Below are positions 1-5,713 of a stretch of 5,713 bases of DNA, in pieces. The notes beneath the pieces were generated by a model. The model did not search any database and was not told the origin of the DNA. It saw only the letters and a list, made by a program, of their open reading frames with translations. The stretch's first letter is position 1. Every line of letters begins with the position of its first letter. Source of the stretch: an uncultured Actinomycetes bacterium (GTDB lineage Bacteria; Actinomycetota; Thermoleophilia; Miltoncostaeales; Miltoncostaeaceae); NCBI GenBank assembly GCA_903866425.1, contig CAIPNN010000218.1, positions 1 to 5,713 on the forward strand. The letters run 5' to 3'. A program made the position numbers and the translations under genes.

Positions 1-1694
1 CGCTTGACCGTCGCCTGCAGGCGCAGATACTCGGTGTCATCTCCCGCCGCCCGCGCTGCGGTCATGGCCGACTCAAGCGCACGCTTCTCAACCCGGTAGT
101 AGGCGTCCCTGAGCTCCGCCTCGGTGCCGCCGTCAGCCGCCTGCGCGGCGAGCGCAGCGTGCAGCCCGGCAAGTTCGGGAGGCCAGTTGTCGGTGCCTTC
201 GATGATGAGCGCACGGGCCTGCCGATGGGCGGCAGTGCCGAGATGATCTTCCTGCATGCCCGCAAGGAGCGGTCGCCCCTCGTCCGGCACGGCGAGGGCG
301 AGGGCGAGCAAATGGCGCTCGCGCTGCTCGTCGAGCGATGGCGGGGCGCCCTGCTGATCACCCACCGGGGTTGACCGCACGCGTGGCCCTCCGCCGGCGC
401 TGACGCGCCGTACGAACTGCTCAAGCAGCGCCGGCGACACGCCCAGGGCGGTGACGCGCCTGATGGCCTCATCCTTGTCGGCTGATTCGGGCACACCCTC
501 GAGAAGGCCCGCGAGGTCGCCGAGCGCCCGCTCGCGCTCGGCCGGGCTCTCGCCCGCGCGCGCGACGCGGCGATCGACAAGCCAGGGAATGAGCGGGTCG
601 GCATCACTCACCGACTGCGCGAGTACGCCCAGGCCTCCAGGCGTGCCTGCGAGCTCGCCGGGGTCGGCTCCAGGCGGGAGCGCCACCACGGCGAGGCGCA
701 CGGGAATGCCCTTCGCGGCATCGATGGTACGGCGGGCGGCTTCTTCTCCCGCCTTATCGCCGTCGAAGCACAGCCGCACTTCGGACACCACCCGGGCCAG
801 AAGGCGCAACTGCGTGGGCGTCAGCGCGGTGCCCATGCACGCCACCCCGCCCTCGATGCCCGCCATGCGGAGGGCCATCACGTCGGTGTAGCCCTCGCTC
901 ACCACGGCGTAGCCCGCCTTGGCGGCCCACTGGCGCGCGAGGTCGAGCCCGAAGAGCAGTTCGCGCTTGTGAAAGCGGTCGCCCTCCTGGCTGTTGACGT
1001 ACTTCGCCCGCTCGTTCGGGTCCATGGTGCGGGCGCCGAACCCCTGCACCCTGCCACGAGCATCGCTGATGGGGAACGTGATGCGACCGCGGAAGAAATC
1101 CTCCGCGCTGCCGCCCCGCAGGCGGGCGAGGCCTGCCTGGCTCAGCTGCTCGCGCGAGAAGCCCTCCTGAATCGCGCGCCCCGAGAGGGCCGTGCCGGAC
1201 GCCGGGGCCCACCCGACGCGAAAGGTGCGGATGAGTTCCTCGGGAAATCCGCGGCCCAGCAGATACTCGCGGGCGGGCTCCGCCTCGGGCGACTTCCAGA
1301 GTGAAGCCTCGTAGAAGCCGCAGGCGCGCTCCAGCAACTCGCGCACGCGCTCGTTCTGCTGGCGGCGGCGCTCTTCCTCGGGCGACGACTGCTCGTACTT
1401 GAGCTCCACGCCGAAGCGGTCGGCCATCTGCTCAATGGCCTCCATGAACGAGCCCGCGCCTTCCCGCTCCTGCATCCAGGTGAAGGCGTCTCCCGTGGCC
1501 CCGCAGCCGTAGCAGTAGTAGGTGCGGTTCTCGGGCGGGATGAGACAGAACGACGGCGTGCGCTCTTCATGGAACGGGCACCGACCCCACCACCGACCTC
1601 CACGCCGCGTCAGCTGCACCTGCCCGCGCACCAGCTCAACCAGATCGGCGGAACGGCGTACCTCGTCGATGCTCGCGTCATCGATGCGCGGCAT
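1..1694 (-). CDS. dnaG: DNA primase DnaG, C-terminal end cut off by the window
   Basis: DnaG synthesises the short RNA primers for chromosome replication and works with the DnaB helicase at the fork. The window holds 564 codons from the ATG at 1694-1692. Primases of this family are around 580-630 residues, so only a short C-terminal tail is missing. The N-terminal CHC2 zinc ribbon has ligands C39, H42, C61 and C64 (CPFHEERTPSF, then CYGCGATGDAF). The catalytic core carries FFRGRITFPI (about 200-209) and KYVNS (231-235). The TOPRIM metal site has E267 in EGYTDVMAL and D311/D313 in CFDGDKAGEEAA, closely matching the E. coli spacing. Residues from about 440 on are poorly conserved and fit the helicase-binding domain. 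The start overlaps the dgt stop as TGATG, with a GAGGGG Shine-Dalgarno sequence 8 bases upstream, so the two are probably translationally coupled. Cys50 in the zinc ribbon is an additional cysteine at a usually non-cysteine position. Identification is secure. Confidence 0.97.
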   Translation of the reverse strand, partial: MPRIDDASIDEVRRSADLVELVRGQVQLTRRGGRWWGRCPFHEERTPSFCLIPPENRTYYCYGCGATGDAFTWMQEREGAGSFMEAIEQMADRFGVELKYEQSSPEEERRRQQNERVRELLERACGFYEASLWKSPEAEPAREYLLGRGFPEELIRTFRVGWAPASGTALSGRAIQEGFSREQLSQAGLARLRGGSAEDFFRGRITFPISDARGRVQGFGARTMDPNERAKYVNSQEGDRFHKRELLFGLDLARQWAAKAGYAVVSEGYTDVMALRMAGIEGGVACMGTALTPTQLRLLARVVSEVRLCFDGDKAGEEAARRTIDAAKGIPVRLAVVALPPGADPGELAGTPGGLGVLAQSVSDADPLIPWLVDRRVARAGESPAERERALGDLAGLLEGVPESADKDEAIRRVTALGVSPALLEQFVRRVSAGGGPRVRSTPVGDQQGAPPSLDEQRERHLLALALAVPDEGRPLLAGMQEDHLGTAAHRQARALIIEGTDNWPPELAGLHAALAAQAADGGTEAELRDAYYRVEKRALESAMTAARAAGDDTEYLRLQATVK

Positions 1695-2662
1695 CAGAGC
1701 GGCCCCTCATGGGGGATGAACAGATCGCGGTACGCGCGGAGCGCGTAGCGATCAGTCATTCCGGAGACAAAGTCGGTTGCGCGCGTGACCGGGTCGGGGT
1801 CGCCATCGGGCGGCAGGAGGGACGGGTCGTCGAGGTATTTCTGGAAGAGGGACGCCACGACGTATCGCGCGCGCGCTGACTCGTCCGATGCCGGCGACCC
1901 GAGATAGACCTCGGCGAACATGTAGGCGCGCAGTGCGCGGAAGGCCTCCCCCACCTCGTCGCTCTGGACGATGACCGTGCCATCGCCGGTTGCGGTGACG
2001 ATGTCGGTGACCAGCGTGGTGATGCGCTCCGACGTGGTGGCACCCAGCACCGCAATCTCGGGCGCCGGCAGGTCGGCGTCGGTGATGATGCCCGCCCGGA
2101 TGGCGTCGTCGATGTCGTGATTGACATAGGCAATGCGGTCGACCAGACGGACGATCTGCCCTTCCATCGTGGCGGGCATGTCGGAACCGGTGTGATGCCT
2201 GATGCCGTCGCGCACCTGCTGCGTGAGGTTGAGTCCCCGCCCGTCACGCTCGAGCACCTCGACCACCCGAACGCTCTGCTCGTTGTGATGAAAGCGGCGA
2301 CCGTGGCCCTCGCGCAGCATGTCGTCAAGTGCATGCTCACCCGCATGGCCGAACGGCGCGTGACCGAGATCGTGGCCCATGGTGATGGCCTCCACGAGAT
2401 CCTCGTTCAGGCCCATCGCGCGCGCCACAGTGCGTCCGATGGCCGACACCTCAAGCGTGTGCGTGAGGCGCGTGCGGTAGTGGTCGCCCTCGGGGGAGAT
2501 GAACACCTGCGTCTTGTGCTTCAGCCGCCGGAATGCCTTGGTGTGGATGATGCGGTCGCGGTCACGCTGAAAGGCCGTGCGAAGCGGGCATGGGTCTTCC
2601 GGCACGTCACGTGTGGCGTCTTCCGCCCGCGCCGCGCGGGGGTCGAGCGGCGGCTCCCTCAC
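1694..2662 (-). CDS. dgt: HD-domain deoxyguanosinetriphosphate triphosphohydrolase-like protein (dNTPase)
   Basis: This is a cytosolic dNTP triphosphohydrolase, which releases a deoxynucleoside and tripolyphosphate and so trims dNTP pools. The 322-residue product is complete and of normal length for the short Dgt-like subfamily. Visible family blocks are RTAFQRDRDRIIHTKAFRRL (29-48), GDHYRTRLTHTLEVS (59-73), MGHDLGHAPFGHAGEH (95-110) and VDRIAYVNHDIDDAI (174-188). By comparison with SAMHD1 and Dgt structures, the metal ligands should be H68, H97, D98 and D175. R176, Y179 and D183 fall where phosphate- and sugar-contacting residues lie. The C-terminus ends with the familiar GMTDRYALRAYRDLF block. 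The start is GTG. It is the first start after an in-frame stop at 2680-2678 and keeps the conserved DATRDVPEDP leader of the family. No clear Shine-Dalgarno sequence precedes it, and the upstream stop is one base away, so translation probably depends on reinitiation. Substrate preference (dGTP or general dNTP) cannot be read from sequence. Confidence 0.95.
   Translation of the reverse strand: MREPPLDPRAARAEDATRDVPEDPCPLRTAFQRDRDRIIHTKAFRRLKHKTQVFISPEGDHYRTRLTHTLEVSAIGRTVARAMGLNEDLVEAITMGHDLGHAPFGHAGEHALDDMLREGHGRRFHHNEQSVRVVEVLERDGRGLNLTQQVRDGIRHHTGSDMPATMEGQIVRLVDRIAYVNHDIDDAIRAGIITDADLPAPEIAVLGATTSERITTLVTDIVTATGDGTVIVQSDEVGEAFRALRAYMFAEVYLGSPASDESARARYVVASLFQKYLDDPSLLPPDGDPDPVTRATDFVSGMTDRYALRAYRDLFIPHEGPL
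1703..1708 (-). promoter_or_regulatory. Shine-Dalgarno sequence of dnaG, inside the 3' end of dgt
   Basis: The minus strand reads GAGGGG, eight bases before the dnaG ATG at 1694. Its four G residues (1706-1703) can pair with CCCC at 1714-1711 across an ATGA loop, a small hairpin that could partly hide the site. Ribosomes finishing dgt would open it, which fits coupling through the TGATG overlap. The pairing is visible in the sequence; the regulatory effect is inferred. Confidence 0.5.
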
Positions 2663-2663
2663 G

Positions 2664-3362
2664 TCAGGCGGGCAGGTTCACGGGGGCCGACACCTGCACC
2701 GGGAACGACCAGGGCCCCTCCGCGGCATCGGCGGGCTTCTTGTGGTCGCCCACCGCCGCAACCGTGATGGTGAGATCAGCAACGTCGCGTGGAATGGCGG
2801 GGGCGAGCGCGAGTGCCCCCTCCAGCCGGCTGCCGTCGTGGCTCATCTCGATGACGGCGGTGCGGTAGCTGCGCCCATGATCGTCGGTGACCTGCACACC
2901 GACGAGATTCATGTGCTTCCGCTTGCGGGCCTCCCCCGACTGCACCATGAACCGCAGGCGCGCGCCATCGGAGTAACGCTCGAGCACGGTGAGTGACACC
3001 GTCACGTCTCCGACCGAGTCGGTCTGGTCGATCGCCACAACTCCACGCAGCGTCCCGGGGCTGAAGATGATGGCCCCCGGGAATGGCTCGACCACCTCGC
3101 CCCATTCGTCGGCTTGGTGCGGGGTGGCCATCGGCACATCCTGCGCCATCTGGTGGATTCGCTCTGCCGAGCGGTGCTTCCAGATGTGGGGGCACTCACG
3201 GAACAGCGAGATGAGCGCGCGGTGCGAGAACGCCTTGCCGTCGTCGGGGATGTAGATGCCGTAGCGCCCCTGATCGGCGCGCACCAGTTCGATGAACGCC
3301 GCGGGCACGGCGTCGTGCGACTCGTCGAGCGCGGAGTCGTCGGCGTAGTGCAGTCGGTCCAC
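2664..3362 (-). CDS. Conserved-looking hypothetical protein, probable beta-sandwich C-terminal half
   Basis: I do not recognise this protein. From the first canonical start (GTG at 3362-3360) it has 232 residues. The frame stays open upstream to a TAG at 3473-3471 and probably starts at the ATC at 3434, giving 256 residues. There is no signal peptide or membrane segment, so it should be cytosolic. The N-terminal half is mixed and charged, with an aromatic and histidine-rich stretch (SLFRECPHIWKHRSAERIHQ, about 52-71). The C-terminal half, from about residue 105, alternates short hydrophobic strands with turns (GDVTVSLTVLERYSDGARL, then VGVQVTDDHGRSYRTAV, ending GPWSFPVQVSAPV). This resembles an immunoglobulin-like beta sandwich, which is inferred from pattern only. 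Codon use matches its neighbours, so recent transfer is not suggested. Its stop lies one base before the dgt start, so it is very likely cotranscribed with dgt and dnaG. No catalytic motif is evident. Confidence 0.85.
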   Translation of the reverse strand: MDRLHYADDSALDESHDAVPAAFIELVRADQGRYGIYIPDDGKAFSHRALISLFRECPHIWKHRSAERIHQMAQDVPMATPHQADEWGEVVEPFPGAIIFSPGTLRGVVAIDQTDSVGDVTVSLTVLERYSDGARLRFMVQSGEARKRKHMNLVGVQVTDDHGRSYRTAVIEMSHDGSRLEGALALAPAIPRDVADLTITVAAVGDHKKPADAAEGPWSFPVQVSAPVNLPA

Positions 3363-3434
3363 CTGCCACCCGTCGACGATGAGCTCGACCAGGTCGCCCA
3401 GGCTGCCGAGGCGGTATCGCTCCTCAGTGGCGAT
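3363..3434 (-). other. Probable N-terminal extension of the hypothetical gene, starting at a rare ATC codon
   Basis: The 24 codons directly upstream of the GTG at 3362 are in frame, and 22 of them end in G or C, as in real genes of this window. They translate to a protein-like segment (ATEERYRLGSLGDLVELIVD and onward). No ATG, GTG or TTG occurs in frame between the upstream TAG (3473-3471) and 3362. The codon lying at the right distance from the strong GGAGG sequence is ATC (3434-3432). The GTG at 3362 has no convincing ribosome binding site. Either ATC is used as a start, as the related ATT is in infC, or the base is an error or recent change from ATG. I think initiation here is more likely than at the GTG. 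Confidence 0.55.
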
Positions 3435-3441
3435 GGCGGAT

Positions 3442-3446
3442 CCTCC
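3442..3446 (-). promoter_or_regulatory. Strong Shine-Dalgarno sequence deciding the start of the hypothetical gene
   Basis: The minus strand reads GGAGG here, followed by seven bases (ATCCGCC) and then the ATC codon at 3434-3432. This is near-ideal ribosome binding site strength and spacing. It is 79 bases from the first canonical start (GTG at 3362), so it can serve only a start near 3434. Confidence 0.55.
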
Positions 3447-3455
3447 GGGGTCGTG

Positions 3456-3486
3456 ACGCGAGAGGCGATCCTACACCCGCTCGCGT
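3456..3486 (-). repeat. Short inverted repeat between ppdK and the hypothetical gene
   Basis: ACGCGAG at 3456-3462 pairs with CTCGCGT at 3480-3486, giving seven perfect base pairs around a 17-base loop. It lies eight bases past the ppdK stop. It lacks a following T-run and has a long loop, so it is a poor intrinsic terminator. It may be a weak processing or attenuation hairpin, or chance in GC-rich DNA. Confidence 0.3.
3468..3473 (-). promoter_or_regulatory. Possible -10 element upstream of the hypothetical-dgt-dnaG unit
   Basis: The minus strand reads TAGGAT, matching the TAnnnT pattern accepted by high-GC actinobacterial housekeeping sigma factors. A start about seven bases downstream would give a leader of under 30 bases before the ATC. 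The best -35 candidate, in the CTGATC overlapping the ppdK stop, matches poorly. The promoter is weakly supported, and readthrough from ppdK is an equal alternative. Confidence 0.2.
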
Positions 3487-3493
3487 GCTGCGA

Positions 3494-5713
3494 TCAGGCG
3501 GCTGCACTGCCTCCGTGCGGACCCCGCAACGCGGCCTGCCCGGCGGCGATGCGTGCCACCTGCACGCGGAATGGTGAGCACGACACATAGTGCAGGCCCA
3601 CGTCGTGGCAGAAGCCGATGGAGGCCGGATCTCCCCCGTGCTCGCCGCAGATGCCGAGCTTGATGTCGGGGCGTACAGGGCGCGCGCCCTCGGCGGCAAT
3701 GCGGATGAGACGTCCCACACCATCGATATCGAGGGTCTCGAAGGGATTCGACGCGAGCAGGTTCTGCCGCAGGTAGGTACCGAGAAATCCCTTCTCGGCG
3801 TCATCGCGGGAGAAACCAAGTGTGGTCTGCGTGAGGTCGTTGGTGCCGAACGAGAAGAATTCGGCCTCGGCCGCGATCTCGCCCGAGGTCAGAGCAGCCC
3901 GGGGCAGCTCGACCATCGTGCCCACCCGATATTCGATGCGGGCTCCCTCGCTCATGGCCAGCACCTGCTCCACCTCGGCCACCACGATCTCACGGGCGCG
4001 GCGCAGTTCTTGTGAGAAAGCGACCAACGGGATCATGATCTCGACCAGCGGTGGATCACCCGTCTCGTCGCGCACCGCAACGGCGGCCTCCATGATGGCG
4101 CCCGCCTGCATGCGGATGATCTCGGGGAACTCCAGGCCCAGGCGCACACCCCTCGTGCCCAGCATGGGGTTCTCCTCGTGCAGCGCCACCACGCGGGCCA
4201 ACTGCGCGTCGAGCTCGGGGTTCCGCACCCCGGTGCGATCGTTCTCGGCCTTCTGCAGCGTCAGCTCCAGCAACCCGGGCAGGAACTCATGAAGGGGCGG
4301 GTCGAGCAGCCGGATGGTGACCGGCAGGCCACGCATCTCACGGAAGATGCCCGTGAAGTCGTCAACCTGGAATGGACGGAGCACCGCGAGCAGGCGGGCC
4401 CGCTGCGCGTCGTCATCACTCAGGATCATCGACTGCACGATCGGTACGCGCTCCGATGCGAAGAACATGTGCTCGGTGCGGCACAGACCAATGCCCTCGG
4501 CACCGAACTCGCGTGCGCGACGCGCATCCTCCGGCGTGTCGGCGTTGGTACGCACCGCGAGCACCCGTGCGCGGTCGGCCCACTCGAGTACGCGCACGAG
4601 ATACGGGTTGAAGGGATCAGGGCTGGTCACCGGGGCCGCGCCGGCGAATACCTGTCCACTCGTACCGTCGATCGTGATGATGTCGCCCGCCTGCAGCGTC
4701 GCGGCGCCGATGGTGACGGTGTCACCATCGATCTGCAGGGCGTCAACGCCGCACACCGCAGGCCGACCCATACCAACGGCAACGACCGCGGCATGACTCG
4801 TCTTGCCCCCACGCGCGGTCATGATGCCCTTGGCGGCGATCATGCCGTGCAGATCGTCCGGCGTCGTTTCGTCGCGCACGAGGATGACCGCCTCCCCGGC
4901 CTCGCCCTGCCGCTCCGCCTCATCGGCGGTCAGCACGATCTTGCCCGTGGCGGCCCCCGGCGACGCATTCACCCCGGTGGCCAGCGGGTCGAGGCCGGCC
5001 ATCTTGGCGCCCACCCGGTCGAGCTGGGGCAGCAGCAGTTGCGGCACCGACGCGGGATCGATGAGGTTGCGAAGGGCCTCCTCTTCGGTCACAAGGCCTT
5101 CGTCCACCATGTCAACGGCGATGCGCACCCGGGCCAGTGCGCCGCGCTTGCCGTTACGCGTCTGCAGCATGTAGAGGCGACCGTCCTCGATGGTGAACTC
5201 GACGTCCTGCATGTCGCGGTACGTGCGCTCCAGCAGGCCCATGGTGTCCATCAACTCAGCAAAGGCATCGGGCAGCACGCCCGCCAGTTCCTCGAGCGGC
5301 CGTGGCGTGCGGATGCCCGCCACCACGTCTTCGCCCTGTGCGTTCATGAGAAAGTCGCCGAAGGGGCGTCCGCTCTCGCCCGTGGCGTTGTCGCGGGTGA
5401 ACGCGACGCCGGTGCCGGAGCGCTCACCGGTATTGCCAAACACCATGCGCTGAACGTTGACGGCCGTCCCAAGGTCGTGCGGGATGCCGTGCAGGCGTCG
5501 GTAGTCGTACGCACGACGGTTCTCCCACGACTCGAACACGGCGCGCACGGCGCCATCGAGTTGCCTACGGGCATCCTGGGGGAAGGCGTCGCCGTGATGT
5601 TCCTGGAAGATCGCCTTGAAGGTGTCAGTGAGGCCGCGCAGGTCGTCGGCGTCGAGGTCGACGTCGCTTGCGGCACCACGCGCCGTCTTGAGGGCGGTGA
5701 GCGCGGCCTCGAC
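3494..5713 (-). CDS. ppdK: Pyruvate, phosphate dikinase, N-terminal end cut off by the window
   Basis: PPDK interconverts pyruvate, ATP and phosphate with PEP, AMP and pyrophosphate in the cytosol, using a phosphohistidine that swings between two active sites. The frame is open to the right edge, giving 739 residues. Aligning the catalytic His with C. symbiosum H455 implies about 148 N-terminal residues are missing, the first part of the ATP-grasp domain. Residues 1 to about 200 finish that domain (GTAVNVQRMVFGNTG, INAQGEDVV-like NAQGEDVVAGIRTP, QTRNGKR at 184-190). The phosphohistidine domain carries GGKTSHAAVVAVGMG with H307. The C-terminal TIM barrel, which binds PEP and pyruvate, has R468 in IRLLDPPLHEF, E602 in GTMVELPRA, N625/D626 in SFGTNDLTQTT and the catalytic C689 in GICGEHGG. 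Spacings match the C. symbiosum enzyme closely. The GTG at 5548 is internal and not the start. All key residues in view are present, so the enzyme should be active. Confidence 0.97.
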   Translation of the reverse strand, partial: VEAALTALKTARGAASDVDLDADDLRGLTDTFKAIFQEHHGDAFPQDARRQLDGAVRAVFESWENRRAYDYRRLHGIPHDLGTAVNVQRMVFGNTGERSGTGVAFTRDNATGESGRPFGDFLMNAQGEDVVAGIRTPRPLEELAGVLPDAFAELMDTMGLLERTYRDMQDVEFTIEDGRLYMLQTRNGKRGALARVRIAVDMVDEGLVTEEEALRNLIDPASVPQLLLPQLDRVGAKMAGLDPLATGVNASPGAATGKIVLTADEAERQGEAGEAVILVRDETTPDDLHGMIAAKGIMTARGGKTSHAAVVAVGMGRPAVCGVDALQIDGDTVTIGAATLQAGDIITIDGTSGQVFAGAAPVTSPDPFNPYLVRVLEWADRARVLAVRTNADTPEDARRAREFGAEGIGLCRTEHMFFASERVPIVQSMILSDDDAQRARLLAVLRPFQVDDFTGIFREMRGLPVTIRLLDPPLHEFLPGLLELTLQKAENDRTGVRNPELDAQLARVVALHEENPMLGTRGVRLGLEFPEIIRMQAGAIMEAAVAVRDETGDPPLVEIMIPLVAFSQELRRAREIVVAEVEQVLAMSEGARIEYRVGTMVELPRAALTSGEIAAEAEFFSFGTNDLTQTTLGFSRDDAEKGFLGTYLRQNLLASNPFETLDIDGVGRLIRIAAEGARPVRPDIKLGICGEHGGDPASIGFCHDVGLHYVSCSPFRVQVARIAAGQAALRGPHGGSAAA

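Noticed and set aside
291..308. Three tandem copies of GGCGAG
   Set aside because: They encode a Leu-Ala run in the DnaG C-terminal domain with ordinary codons. Three 6-base copies are unremarkable at this GC content.
754..1603. Minus-strand open frames overlapping dnaG in another frame
   Set aside because: The true dnaG frame through this region contains the RNA-polymerase and TOPRIM motifs without interruption. The other frames give arginine- and alanine-rich non-protein-like translations.
2117..2767. Long plus-strand open frame of 216 codons opposite dgt
   Set aside because: It lies antisense to a clearly conserved dgt. Open antisense frames are expected in GC-rich coding DNA, and its product has no recognisable motif.
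3590..4796. Several plus-strand open frames opposite ppdK
   Set aside because: They are antisense to highly conserved PPDK motifs, and their translations are arginine- and serine-rich low-information sequence typical of shadow frames.
5344..5548. GTG at 5548 as the start of ppdK
   Set aside because: The same frame continues upstream to the window edge with conserved PPDK residues (AIFQEHHGDAFPQDARRQLD), so this GTG is an internal valine codon.
1..5713. tRNA, rRNA, riboswitch, CRISPR array, insertion sequence or defence system
   Set aside because: Nearly all bases are accounted for by four coding genes. I saw no cloverleaf, direct-repeat array, terminal inverted repeats or transposase-like sequence.

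Overview
This is a GC-rich bacterial window. All recognisable genes lie on the minus strand, so they read from right to left. In transcription order they are: pyruvate, phosphate dikinase (ppdK, its N-terminus beyond the right edge); an unrecognised cytosolic protein of 232 to 256 residues; an HD-domain dNTP triphosphohydrolase (dgt); and DNA primase (dnaG, its last residues beyond the left edge). The very GC-rich third codon positions, the dgt-dnaG pair and the ppdK neighbour suggest an actinomycetotal genome, possibly a deep lineage such as Thermoleophilia or Rubrobacteria. That placement rests on remembered gene order and protein style, not on a search.

Layout: ppdK occupies 3494-5713. A short intergenic stretch follows (about 3435-3493), holding a weak inverted repeat, a possible -10 element and a strong Shine-Dalgarno sequence. 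The unknown gene (stop at 2664-2666) has its first canonical start at 3362, but the frame almost certainly begins about 72 bases earlier, at an ATC codon placed correctly behind that Shine-Dalgarno sequence. dgt (1694-2662) starts with GTG one base after the unknown gene's stop. dnaG (1-1694) starts in a TGATG overlap with the dgt stop. The last three genes are therefore packed as one translationally coupled unit, and ppdK may be cotranscribed with them.

Functionally, Dgt and DnaG both belong to nucleotide and replication metabolism: Dgt hydrolyses dNTPs and DnaG makes the RNA primers. PPDK interconverts pyruvate, ATP and phosphate with PEP, AMP and pyrophosphate. The unknown protein lies between these two functions and is the only real novelty candidate. 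I found no RNA gene, mobile element, CRISPR array or defence-type system, and the plus strand carries only shadow reading frames. Most of the window is conserved housekeeping sequence.
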